A program made the translations under genes and the position numbers. Below the pieces are notes generated by a model. The model did not search any database. It was not told the DNA's origin and saw nothing but the letters and a program-made list of their open reading frames with translations. Shown here piece by piece: positions 21,751 through 28,002 of a stretch of DNA of 40,609 bases. Source of the DNA: a virus. Where the stretch lies: IMG/VR virus record IMGVR_UViG_3300038469_000278, positions 1-40,609 of that record. One strand, given 5' to 3'. The number at the start of each line of letters is the position of its first letter. The first letter of the stretch is position 1.

Positions 21751-22101
21751 ATGTGTCCCCAAATCTGCCATACTGATAATCACGAATCCCCCCTCCTGAC
21801 CCTGGAGGAAGCCGCGGCCCGGCTCCGGGTGTCGCCCCGCTGGCTGCGCTACCGGGCCCAGGAATTCGGGGGCACCACGGCCTTCGGGCCTTTAAAGTTT
21901 TTCAAGCAGGTGATTCATGACCGTCTCCAGGCGGCCCAGCGGCAAGTGGAGTTACGAGTTCCAATATCAGGGGAAAAGACACGGCCGTTACGATTTTCAG
22001 AACAAACGGGAGGCCGCCGCGGCCGAAGCCGTCCATCGGGCCGAACTGCTAAGATCCCGGACAAGTATCACCTTCTTGACCGCGGCGACCCGGAGACTTG
22101 A
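21751..22101 (+). CDS. Excisionase-like HTH protein, overlapping integrase
   Basis: 116 codons starting directly after the previous stop, with no clear Shine-Dalgarno site. Residues 15-62 carry an HTH of the excisionase type (LLTLEEAAARLRVSPRWLRY, then FFKQVIHDRLQAAQRQVE). The frame then continues for 185 bases over the integrase start, giving a basic, low-complexity tail that is probably not conserved. Position before integrase fits Xis/RDF. The unusually long overlap may reflect a lost stop codon or a frameshift. The HTH is convincing; the length is not. Confidence 0.5.
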   Translation: MCPQICHTDNHESPLLTLEEAAARLRVSPRWLRYRAQEFGGTTAFGPLKFFKQVIHDRLQAAQRQVELRVPISGEKTRPLRFSEQTGGRRGRSRPSGRTAKIPDKYHLLDRGDPET

Positions 22102-22921
22102 GGATTTGGAGGCTTACCGTTCCCCCGCTCATTTCCGGGACAACCGGGCCATGCTCAAGCGTTTCATGAGCTGGGCCCAATTCCCGGTGAACGCCCTCAC
22201 CCCGGACATGCTCAAGGACTACCTCAAGGAACTGGCCCGGGAGCTGGGCCCCAACAATGCCAACCGCCACCTCATCGCCCTCAAGGCCTGTCTGGGCCAG
22301 GCCGTGGCCGAAGGTTTTCTCCTGAGAAATCCGGCGGCCGGGCTACCCAAGTTCCCTGTGGCCCGCCGGGCCAAATTCGTGCCTTCCCGGCAGCAGATCA
22401 ATGTAGTCTTGCTCCTGGCCCAGCCTTTGGACCGGGCCTATCTCACGGTGATCTGGCAGCTTGGGGCCCGGGTCCGGGAAATCAACCGCCTGGCCTGGGA
22501 AGACGTCAACCTGGAGCGGCGCTTGGTGCGCCTGCATACCAAAAAGAAGCGGGGCGGCGATCTCACCCCCCGTCTGGTGGAAACCTCGGATCTGGCCGTC
22601 TCCGCCTTATCCCTGGCCTGGCGGCGGCGCCATCCGGGCAGCCCCTGGGTCTTTACCAACCCGGCCATGGCCGCCCGGCATCCCGATAATTCCCAAACAT
22701 GGGCCTATGACTACCGGGACAAATTCTTCGCCCGCCTTTGCCGCCTGGCCGGCGTGCCGGCCATGGGCTACCATGCCCTGCGCCATGCCCGGGCTTCGGA
22801 GCTGGCCCTGGAGCGCCTGCCCCTGACCCGCATCCGGGATTTCCTGGGCCACGAGGATATCACCACCACCTCCAGATATCTCCACAGCCTGGGGATTGAT
22901 TATGATGCCGGGAACTGGTGA
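21917..22921 (+). CDS. int: Tyrosine integrase
   Basis: 334 residues. An N-terminal arm-binding domain (SGKWSYEFQYQGKRHGRYDF) is followed by a core-binding domain (about 60-150) and a catalytic domain with Arg185 (LGARVREI), a Lys near 209-211, His286 and Arg289 (YHALRHARAS), His312 (LGHED) and nucleophile Tyr321 (TSRYLHS). The ATG at 21917 has AGCAGGTGAT upstream. It recombines attP with a host tRNA-Arg gene; the attP core (23618-23663) lies 0.7 kb downstream on the same side, with arm-type repeats. All catalytic residues are present, so the enzyme should be active. Confidence 0.95.
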   Translation: MTVSRRPSGKWSYEFQYQGKRHGRYDFQNKREAAAAEAVHRAELLRSRTSITFLTAATRRLEDLEAYRSPAHFRDNRAMLKRFMSWAQFPVNALTPDMLKDYLKELARELGPNNANRHLIALKACLGQAVAEGFLLRNPAAGLPKFPVARRAKFVPSRQQINVVLLLAQPLDRAYLTVIWQLGARVREINRLAWEDVNLERRLVRLHTKKKRGGDLTPRLVETSDLAVSALSLAWRRRHPGSPWVFTNPAMAARHPDNSQTWAYDYRDKFFARLCRLAGVPAMGYHALRHARASELALERLPLTRIRDFLGHEDITTTSRYLHSLGIDYDAGNW

Positions 22922-22927
22922 GAAAAA

Positions 22928-23029
22928 ATGAATCGTTATGCTGAACGCACTGCGGAAAAGGCGGTTAATCGTAATGCCTTATATATTAAATGGGTTGAGC
23001 TTTATCAGCGACGATCAGAGAATACCTGA
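22928..23029 (+). CDS. Possible 33-residue ORF after integrase
   Basis: MNRYAERTAEKAVNRNALYI then KWVELYQRRSENT: charged and helical. It starts 7 bases after integrase. The upstream GGTGAG could serve as a weak ribosome-binding site. Possibly real, weakly supported. Confidence 0.35.
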   Translation: MNRYAERTAEKAVNRNALYIKWVELYQRRSENT

Positions 23030-23083
23030 CTTGCCGGCTTGGATGGTGGGCATCGCCAAGGTAGGGAAGGAGCCAGTATTTTG

Positions 23084-23335
23084 ATGAAGGAAAAAGATCC
23101 TATCCAAAGCAAGACTATCATGCCTGAAATTCTTCATGATATGAAACAGGATGCTATATATCGAAGCGGTTTGGGGATTTGTAAAAAATGCGCAGATTTC
23201 CAAATAATGTTGGAAATCGAATATGAAGAAATGAGGCCAACAAAGATCTGGAAAACCTTTGGTTATCTGATACAAAGGATATGTCTTTATTGCGGCGCAT
23301 GTGAGGAAGTTATATTAATTCCAATAAAGAAATAA
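23084..23335 (+). CDS. Small protein with two CxxC pairs
   Basis: 83 residues starting MKEKDPIQSKTIMPEILHDM, with AAGGAG eleven bases upstream. CKKCADF and CLYCGACEE give a likely zinc site joined by a beta-rich middle (IMLEIEYEEMRPTKIWKTFG). It is A+T-richer than the phage average, as is 22.9-23.6 kb generally, suggesting a later insert between int and attP. Function unknown. Confidence 0.55.
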   Translation: MKEKDPIQSKTIMPEILHDMKQDAIYRSGLGICKKCADFQIMLEIEYEEMRPTKIWKTFGYLIQRICLYCGACEEVILIPIKK

Positions 23336-23365
23336 TTCACTTTTTGAACAAATGGAGGGAGATAA

Positions 23366-23572
23366 ATGAAACTTTCCGAGTTAATCAAAGAGATGCAAAA
23401 AATATTAGAAGATCAGGGGGATATGGATGTTACTCATTGGTTGATGGCCGAAGGTCCTCCTCAAAAAGTGGATCCAATAATAAAGGCATGGGAGGAAAAA
23501 AGATCGGGCTCACATCTCCATGAAGAGATTGATTCCCAGCAACCCACGACTGAATCCACGACCAAAAAATAA
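23366..23572 (+). CDS. Small hypothetical protein next to attP
   Basis: 68 residues (MKLSELIKEMQKILEDQGDM...). GGAGGGAG precedes the ATG, so it is well supported. The N-terminus resembles a widespread type of small phage protein that opens with a 'LSELIKEL-x-K' helix. The last codons contain the left attP arm repeat (23544-23563), so its C-terminus is shaped by an integrase site. Confidence 0.6.
   Translation: MKLSELIKEMQKILEDQGDMDVTHWLMAEGPPQKVDPIIKAWEEKRSGSHLHEEIDSQQPTTESTTKK
23544..23563 (+). other. attP arm site, left
   Basis: CCACGACTGAATCCACGACC: two direct copies of YCACGACY twelve bases apart. A near copy (17/20 identical) occurs at 23792-23811, on the other side of the tRNA-like core. 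Paired direct repeats on both flanks are the layout of integrase arm-type sites. Confidence 0.65.
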
Positions 23573-23617
23573 CGAGAGCTGGATATCATTTCCAAGCCTC
23601 TTATTTCTTTGCTATTC

Positions 23618-23663
23618 TGGCGCGCCTGGCAGGATTCGAACCTGCGACCCACGGATTAGAAGC
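23618..23663 (-). other. attP: attP core: 3' end of tRNA-Arg (anticodon TCT)
   Basis: Read on the minus strand it gives the anticodon loop CTTCTAA, the variable loop, a perfect T arm (GCAGG-TTCGAAT-CCTGC), the 3' acceptor strand and the encoded CCA. No matching 5' half (GCGCCTG acceptor strand, D arm) precedes it, and the anticodon stem does not close, so it is a tRNA fragment that would restore the host gene on integration. About 46 bases are available for identity with attB. Its neighbours, integrase and arm repeats, confirm the role. Confidence 0.88.
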
Positions 23664-23791
23664 CTGATGCTCGGCGCCCCCAACAATGGTATTTCATTCA
23701 GGAATGGCGGCATTAAGCCGCCTGATGGCGTTGCCGCCGGCAATGCAAAACCGCCCTATTTGTGCAGCCTTTTTTTCTTGCCGCAGAAGAG

Positions 23792-23811
23792 TCACGACTC
23801 AATCCACGACT
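23792..23811 (+). other. attP arm site, right
   Basis: TCACGACTCAATCCACGACT, the partner of 23544-23563 in the same orientation, 129 bases beyond the core. The bases between the core and this site (23664-23791) hold no convincing gene. Confidence 0.65.
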
Positions 23812-23834
23812 GAGAATGATCGATTTTCTGGCCC

Positions 23835-23864
23835 AAAAAATCAAGGCCCTGGAATCCAGGGCCT
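23835..23864 (-). terminator. Intrinsic terminator at the end of the leftward operon
   Basis: Minus strand: AGGCCCTGG, loop ATT, CCAGGGCCT, then TGATTTTTT. A perfect nine-base-pair stem that includes the stop codon of the last gene. It should stop leftward transcription before it runs into attP and the convergent plus-strand operon. Confidence 0.9.
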
Positions 23865-24284
23865 CAGAGTTGCCGGTTTAGCCGGGACTTTCGGGCCGCA
23901 CTCGATTACCCGGATCTGACAACGCTTGATGCCGAAGACCCTGGCCTCCCGGCAGGTAGGATAATAAATATCCACCCGGTAATGCCGCCATTGGGGGGGC
24001 ATCAAATCCGCAAAAATGAAGCGCCCCACACCTATGACTTCAATAATTGCGCCGAATTTATAAGCATACTGCCCCGGACCGCGTTTTAGGCCCAGATCCT
24101 GCGCCAGACTCCGGGAGAGGGCGATGCAGCCGCCGAGCTGGTGAACCTCGACGGTAGTCGGCCCGCTCGTGGTAGGGCCTTTCAGGCAATAGGCCGTGGC
24201 AACCACAACGGGTTGCCCGGGTTGGCAAGAACCGGAGCCTGGATAAAAGGTGAACAGCAAAAATCCGAGAAGCACCCCGATCAT
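23841..24284 (-). CDS. Secreted 3D-domain protein
   Basis: 147 residues. The N-terminus MIGVLLGFLLFTFYPGSGSC is a short signal-like hydrophobic segment. The rest follows the 3D (double-psi beta-barrel) pattern: VVVATAYCLKGPTTSG, GGCIALSRSLAQD, GAIIEVIGVGRFIFAD, YRVDIYYPTCREARVFGIKR. Related domains occur in MltA-type lytic transglycosylases and cell-wall proteins. Placed last in the lysis region, it may help degrade peptidoglycan at lysis. Its start overlaps a 14-residue leader ORF (ATGA). The domain call is good; activity is inferred. Confidence 0.75.
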   Translation of the reverse strand: MIGVLLGFLLFTFYPGSGSCQPGQPVVVATAYCLKGPTTSGPTTVEVHQLGGCIALSRSLAQDLGLKRGPGQYAYKFGAIIEVIGVGRFIFADLMPPQWRHYRVDIYYPTCREARVFGIKRCQIRVIECGPKVPAKPATLRPWIPGP

Positions 24285-24325
24285 TCAGGCATTTTGTGGG
24301 CCAACCCTGAGATAAGTTTCGTCAT
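24281..24325 (-). CDS. 14-residue leader peptide coupled to the 3D gene
   Basis: MTKLISGLAHKMPE, with AAGGAG seven to eight bases before the ATG, ends in ATGA with the start of the 3D gene, which itself lacks a strong ribosome-binding site. It probably brings ribosomes to the 3D gene by translational coupling. Too short for an own function to be claimed. Confidence 0.5.
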   Translation of the reverse strand: MTKLISGLAHKMPE

Positions 24326-24326
24326 G

Positions 24327-24494
24327 TCAATCTCCTTCATGTGAAGGTTTGAAATATTCATCCGGGGGTTTGGTAATATAGGCCTCCCGGATTTGTTCCG
24401 GTGTCGGTTCGCCGGAACGCTGCCAGCCCTGAATAATATTCAGCACCGTCTCGAAACCGTATTTGGCCAGGAGGGCCAGAAAGACCGGATCCAT
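24327..24494 (-). CDS. Small hypothetical protein of the lysis region (55 aa)
   Basis: MDPVFLALLAKYGFETVLNI then IQGWQRSGEPTPEQIREAYI. The ATG overlaps the lipoprotein stop (TAATG) and AGGAG lies eight bases upstream. Small acidic helical proteins with this 'LAKYG-x-E/T-V-L' start are frequent near phage lysis genes. Function unknown. Confidence 0.6.
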   Translation of the reverse strand: MDPVFLALLAKYGFETVLNIIQGWQRSGEPTPEQIREAYITKPPDEYFKPSHEGD

Positions 24495-24862
24495 TATTTT
24501 TTCTCCTGATAAGCGATGGCAAAGGCCAAGAAGGCATCCAGCGCACTCTGCACCGCAGCCAGACCCGGATCTTTGCCGGCCAAAAGATCATCCACGGCCC
24601 GGTTGTGTGCCTGCATATACAGGTTCCCCAATTGAATCGCCGTGGCCTTGGCCTTGGGTGGCAATTTTCCCAATGCCTCGGCCTGGGCCAGCATCCTGAA
24701 GGTGCTGTCATAGGTCTGCTTGCCGGCCATCAGGGTTTTCCAGGCCGTCTCTTTAGCCGAGGCCTTAGCCGACGGCTGGCTCATCCCCCCCAGGCTTTGA
24801 CAGCCGCACAGCAGGAACGCCAGAACCAGCAGCAGGGCCAGGTATTGCCGGTGTCTTGCCAT
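24494..24862 (-). CDS. Lipoprotein, possible outer-membrane spanin
   Basis: 122 residues from Met at 24862: MARHRQYLALLLVLAFLLCG-CQS is a lipoprotein signal with lipobox LLCGC. The mature part is Ala/Lys-rich and helical. It overlaps the 2-TM protein gene (24765-25067) by 98 bases in another frame, an arrangement like that of Rz/Rz1. It may act as o-spanin, connecting outer membrane disruption to lysis. It is longer than typical Rz1, so it could be another phage lipoprotein. A lipoprotein here indicates a Gram-negative host. Confidence 0.6.
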   Translation of the reverse strand: MARHRQYLALLLVLAFLLCGCQSLGGMSQPSAKASAKETAWKTLMAGKQTYDSTFRMLAQAEALGKLPPKAKATAIQLGNLYMQAHNRAVDDLLAGKDPGLAAVQSALDAFLAFAIAYQEKK

Positions 24863-25067
24863 TGATCGCCCCTCCGATAATCTTATTTTTGTCACTGCTT
24901 CCCAAGGATGATCCCAGCCAATAGCTCACTACCGCACTCAGCACATTCGTGGCCAGGATCATGTGAGGATTGCTGTCTGGGAAGCGCCAGATAACCAACC
25001 AGGCCGGAAGAATGAAGGCCAGGCTTATCCAGAATTTCTCATCTCGTAAAAAATTCATAGTGGCCAC
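24765..25067 (-). CDS. Holin-like membrane protein
   Basis: 100 residues with two hydrophobic segments (FWISLAFILPAWLVIWRF at 11-28 and MILATNVLSAVVSYWLGSSL at 36-55) separated by a short loop, then a Gly/Pro-rich polar tail. It overlaps the endolysin end by 13 bases. Size, topology and place fit a class II holin that forms inner-membrane holes for endolysin release. The tail is longer than usual because the lipoprotein gene begins inside it. Confidence 0.6.
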   Translation of the reverse strand: MATMNFLRDEKFWISLAFILPAWLVIWRFPDSNPHMILATNVLSAVVSYWLGSSLGSSDKNKIIGGAINGKTPAIPGPAAGSGVPAVRLSKPGGDEPAVG

Positions 25068-25690
25068 CTATACGCCAATATTTCTTCAATTCCATAAGGC
25101 GCGATGGAAACCCGGTTGCTCTGATTGCCGCCCAGCAGATCAATACGGCCGTCATCGCGCCGGCCCATAAAAAAGCCGACATGATGGGGAAAAACCACCA
25201 CCGCGCCGAGCCGGGGTTCGGTTTCCCGGCCCCAACTCCGCCAACTGATGGCCCGGGCATCCCGGGGCGACCGATAGCCGCCCTGCTCCATGCACCAGCA
25301 GGCAAGGCCGCTGCACCATGGATCTTCATCTCCCCGGCTGGGCCGGAAAGACGTGGCCATGAAATAATTGAGAATCTGGGGATTGGCCCCGGCGCCGGGC
25401 ACCTCGCTCACCCCGATCTGACTCTTGGCGACGGTCACCCACGGCGGTTCACCTGCGGATGGAATGGGCTGGGGCTCCGGCTCAATTGCTTCTTCCACGG
25501 TTTCCACGTATCGGGCGGAAACCCAGCCCACCGCCGCCGGTTCTGTCCCTGGTTCGAGCCAAACCGGCAGCCAATCGATGACCGGATAGAGCAAATCCCC
25601 CCGTTTCAGGACTTCCGTGACGTCATGATCCGTGCCGGGCCCGGACCGCACATTTAATCGAGCTACCTGCACTTCATATAGTTTAGTCAT
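25055..25690 (-). CDS. Endolysin: SH3-like domain plus CHAP/TIGR02594-type amidase
   Basis: 211 residues. Residues 1-62 form a bacterial SH3 domain (ARLNVRSGPGTDHDVTEVLK, GWVSARYVE). After an acidic/Pro linker, residues 82-211 show the TIGR02594 pattern: AKSQIGVSEVPGAGANPQIL, catalytic Cys126 in DPWCSGLACWC, His170 in HHVGFFMG, and LLGGNQSNRVSIAPY. It should cleave peptide bonds or amide links in peptidoglycan at the end of infection. N-terminal placement of SH3 is the reverse of many endolysins. Neighbouring membrane proteins complete the lysis set. Confidence 0.88.
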   Translation of the reverse strand: MTKLYEVQVARLNVRSGPGTDHDVTEVLKRGDLLYPVIDWLPVWLEPGTEPAAVGWVSARYVETVEEAIEPEPQPIPSAGEPPWVTVAKSQIGVSEVPGAGANPQILNYFMATSFRPSRGDEDPWCSGLACWCMEQGGYRSPRDARAISWRSWGRETEPRLGAVVVFPHHVGFFMGRRDDGRIDLLGGNQSNRVSIAPYGIEEILAYRWPL

Positions 25691-25871
25691 GTGACACCGT
25701 CCGGCTGGATGCTCCGTGGATTTCCCCAGAGAAACGCCCCCGGGTTATACAAGGTTGATTCGTCAACCGGCAAAGCCCTTCAAAAAAGAAGAGAAATCCC
25801 TGAACCTCTTGATAATACAAACAGGTATAATCCAGCAGGGCCAAACTGAACGGCTGATAACGATCGCACAT
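25683..25871 (-). CDS. Doubtful 62-codon ORF before endolysin
   Basis: Open frame (MCDRYQPFSLALLDYTCLYY...FFFEGLCRLTNQ...) in the 210-base gap before the endolysin, ending 8 bases inside it. No ribosome-binding site is seen. It could be a small membrane-active peptide or simply leader RNA. Confidence 0.25.
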   Translation of the reverse strand: MCDRYQPFSLALLDYTCLYYQEVQGFLFFFEGLCRLTNQPCITRGRFSGEIHGASSRTVSHD

Positions 25872-25900
25872 CGTTATTTTGGAGAATTTCCATTATTGTT

Positions 25901-26236
25901 CTATTTTTTATTGTTTTCCAAAGGATATGAGCGCACGCCATATTTTCTGAGAAAATAGCGTTCCCGCTCCTGATATGCCATGTGAAGCAACAATTCATGT
26001 TCATTAACTGTTTCGCATAACTTGCGCACCTCACGGCTGGTTTGAATCAGTTCCGATCGGGTTTCTTGAGCTTGTTCCTTAAGAGCCTTTTCCATTTTTT
26101 CCTGACCGATCAAGATATTATTGATGCCTAATTGTGTTAAAAAGGCGATCAGACCCAATAATACGGGCGTCGCCAATATAAAAGCCGCTTGCCAGGTGAT
26201 AGTTTTGCCATTATGTTCCGAAATTTCTGGTTTCAT
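25901..26236 (-). CDS. Membrane-anchored coiled-coil protein of the lysis region
   Basis: 111 residues starting at 26236 (MKPEISEHNGKTITWQAAFI), fixed by an ATGA overlap with the upstream stop; the longer frame from 26410 is rejected. One membrane helix (AAFILATPVLLGLIAFLTQL at 16-35) is followed by a long charged coiled coil (EKMEKALKEQAQETRSELIQ...). This topology resembles i-spanins and some holins. With the lipoprotein at 24494 it could form a spanin pair, although the genes are not adjacent. Confidence 0.55.
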   Translation of the reverse strand: MKPEISEHNGKTITWQAAFILATPVLLGLIAFLTQLGINNILIGQEKMEKALKEQAQETRSELIQTSREVRKLCETVNEHELLLHMAYQERERYFLRKYGVRSYPLENNKK

Positions 26237-26682
26237 GAGAAAAATCCTTTGAATCGGGACCACCAGGTGGGAGATTGAGCCAATCGCGTCCGAGAATAAT
26301 TCCATGAAAGCACGGGCCAGCCCAAAGTAAACAAATATCGCACCAAAGAATTGGCTTTGAAATAGCGGCAGGAATGCACGATCACATAGAATCCGTCCAG
26401 TTCCTGCCACGTGTCAATGGCCGCGCTGCCCGGGATGATCTGACTCAAAGATTCCACCAGGGGCTGCACCAGGGTGAAACAGGGCTGAATGATACTCTGC
26501 CCGGCGCCGCCCTCTCCCGCGGCTGTAGGGTAATCCCAAACCTGGGCGGGCATTCCGCCGGTGCGCATTTTGATGTTTCGGATAATCAAGGCCAAAAGCC
26601 GCAGGGCCTCTGGTTTGCTTATCCGGCCTTGCACCGCCAAGACCGCGGAATAGAGTTCCTGGCCAAGAGCTTGCTGGATCAT
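26233..26682 (-). CDS. Hypothetical protein before the lysis genes
   Basis: 149 residues, unrecognised. A helical N-terminal part (IQQALGQELYSAVLAVQGRI, LRLLALIIRNIKMRTG) is followed by DTWQELDGFYVIVHSCRYFK and a Trp-rich C-terminus (TWWSRFKGFFS). It sits between the last fibre genes and the lysis cassette and is coupled to the following gene, so it may be a late accessory protein. Confidence 0.5.
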   Translation of the reverse strand: MIQQALGQELYSAVLAVQGRISKPEALRLLALIIRNIKMRTGGMPAQVWDYPTAAGEGGAGQSIIQPCFTLVQPLVESLSQIIPGSAAIDTWQELDGFYVIVHSCRYFKANSLVRYLFTLGWPVLSWNYSRTRLAQSPTWWSRFKGFFS

Positions 26683-26706
26683 GCCCTAAACCCTCCGCAG
26701 CAGAAG

Positions 26707-26961
26707 TTATTGCGTACCCGGTAAAGGAAAAACCCGCCGATCTGCCTGGCTTTGCCATATTGTCTGGCTCTTGGGTATAGGAAAAACCCGCTGGCCCACC
26801 GGCGGCGTGGGCAGCGTGATCACGGTCAAGCCGGTACAAGCCACGTTGATACCAGGTTCCAAGACGGAGATGACCGTAAGGCCCACCGCGGCCACCTGCA
26901 CCCCTTCCAAGGTGGATATGACGGTAACACCAGCCCCGGCTACCTGAACAAAATCAGCCAT
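26707..26961 (-). CDS. Small beta-repeat virion-like protein
   Basis: 84 residues with three short repeats (VQVAGAGVTVISTLE, VQVAAVGLTVISVLE, INVACTGLTVITLP), followed by two related segments ending QRVFPIPKSQ and RRVFPLPGTQ. This predicts a small beta-solenoid or sheet, as found at fibre tips. It starts 3 bases after the preceding gene. Function inferred from position. Confidence 0.5.
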   Translation of the reverse strand: MADFVQVAGAGVTVISTLEGVQVAAVGLTVISVLEPGINVACTGLTVITLPTPPVGQRVFPIPKSQTIWQSQADRRVFPLPGTQ

Positions 26962-26964
26962 GGT

Positions 26965-27990
26965 TTATGTCCCAGACGCCGAAACCAGCCGGAGCTTGGC
27001 CGCGTCAACATCGGCTTCGGTAAATAGGTTGCTGGTACCGGGATGTTCCTCCCAGAGTTTTTCCACAATGCCCAGGGAGGTTCCCAGGGTTAAGGCGGCG
27101 CTGTCATAATCCGTGCCGCCCAAATCCAAGCCCAGTTTTAATTTCTGCGGGTCCACCTCAGACCCCCGGTAAGCCCAGGCATGGGCGACAACCGCCTTGA
27201 TGGTGCCCACGTCCACCAAATCGGTGAGTCCCAGCTCATCTTCATCATCATTGGCGGTGGAACGGATATAATCGGCATCCGCAGGCGTATCCTCATCCAG
27301 CACCCCGTAATGATTCGCCCCGCTGGTGGTCCATTCCAGGGGCGTGGAATCGCTGGTGGGCCTGAGCCGCCAGACCCGGGCCGGGCCGACCCAGGAATTG
27401 TTTCTGCTTCCTGAGGTATCGTGGAACACCACATCATCCCAGTATAAAGTTACAACGTCATAAGCATTCCCGAGCTGGGTCTGATCAATACCTGTGTCGG
27501 CTCCCGGCTTGGTATCGCCAGTAAATGAGATGCTGTCTTCACTCCCATTGACCAAAAGATTTAAAACACCATCGGGGTCATCAGCAATTTTTACCCGAAA
27601 TTCAAGATGATGCCATGTAAGATCACTTGGAGCACCAGAGGTCTCGCCTACCTTTGAAGCAAAATTTCCGGTATAAAAAGCCAATTTGCCGGTGGTTTCT
27701 AAGGCCAGACCACCTAAAACAGTGCTACCTTTCATCCATTGGATAATCTTGCTTATTGTTGTGCAGTTTCCGGCAGTTTTGTACCACCTGAGGCTAAAGA
27801 ATATTTCAGAGTAATTCTGGCCAGACCACACAAAGCAATACTTACGATAGAAATAAGTGGTGTTAGGAGCACAAGAAAGAGAAACTCCCCCCGTAAAATA
27901 CGTTACAGCAGACCAAGAGCAATTTGAAGGTACGTGGCCCTCTCTCTCTTTAACATTATAAAAATTGAAGCCCGCCCAATCTATCAGCAT
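26965..27990 (-). CDS. Tail fibre/tip protein with lectin-like fold
   Basis: 341 residues. The N-terminal two thirds resemble a LamG/concanavalin-like beta sandwich (YSEIFFSLRWYKTAGN, LTWHHLEFRVKIADDPDGVL, DVVTLYWDDVVFHDTSG), a type often used for carbohydrate binding in phage fibres. The C-terminal part is alpha/beta (LVDVGTIKAVVAHAWAYRGS). It probably contacts the cell surface. The 5' half (27450-27990) is more A+T-rich than the rest, consistent with exchange of a receptor-binding domain. Confidence 0.6.
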   Translation of the reverse strand: MLIDWAGFNFYNVKEREGHVPSNCSWSAVTYFTGGVSLSCAPNTTYFYRKYCFVWSGQNYSEIFFSLRWYKTAGNCTTISKIIQWMKGSTVLGGLALETTGKLAFYTGNFASKVGETSGAPSDLTWHHLEFRVKIADDPDGVLNLLVNGSEDSISFTGDTKPGADTGIDQTQLGNAYDVVTLYWDDVVFHDTSGSRNNSWVGPARVWRLRPTSDSTPLEWTTSGANHYGVLDEDTPADADYIRSTANDDEDELGLTDLVDVGTIKAVVAHAWAYRGSEVDPQKLKLGLDLGGTDYDSAALTLGTSLGIVEKLWEEHPGTSNLFTEADVDAAKLRLVSASGT

Positions 27991-28002
27991 GGTCTTACTC
28001 CT

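Noticed and set aside
23618-23663. A functional phage tRNA-Arg gene
   Set aside because: Only the 3' half from the anticodon loop is present; the preceding bases do not give a D arm, the matching acceptor strand or a closed anticodon stem. It is an attachment core.
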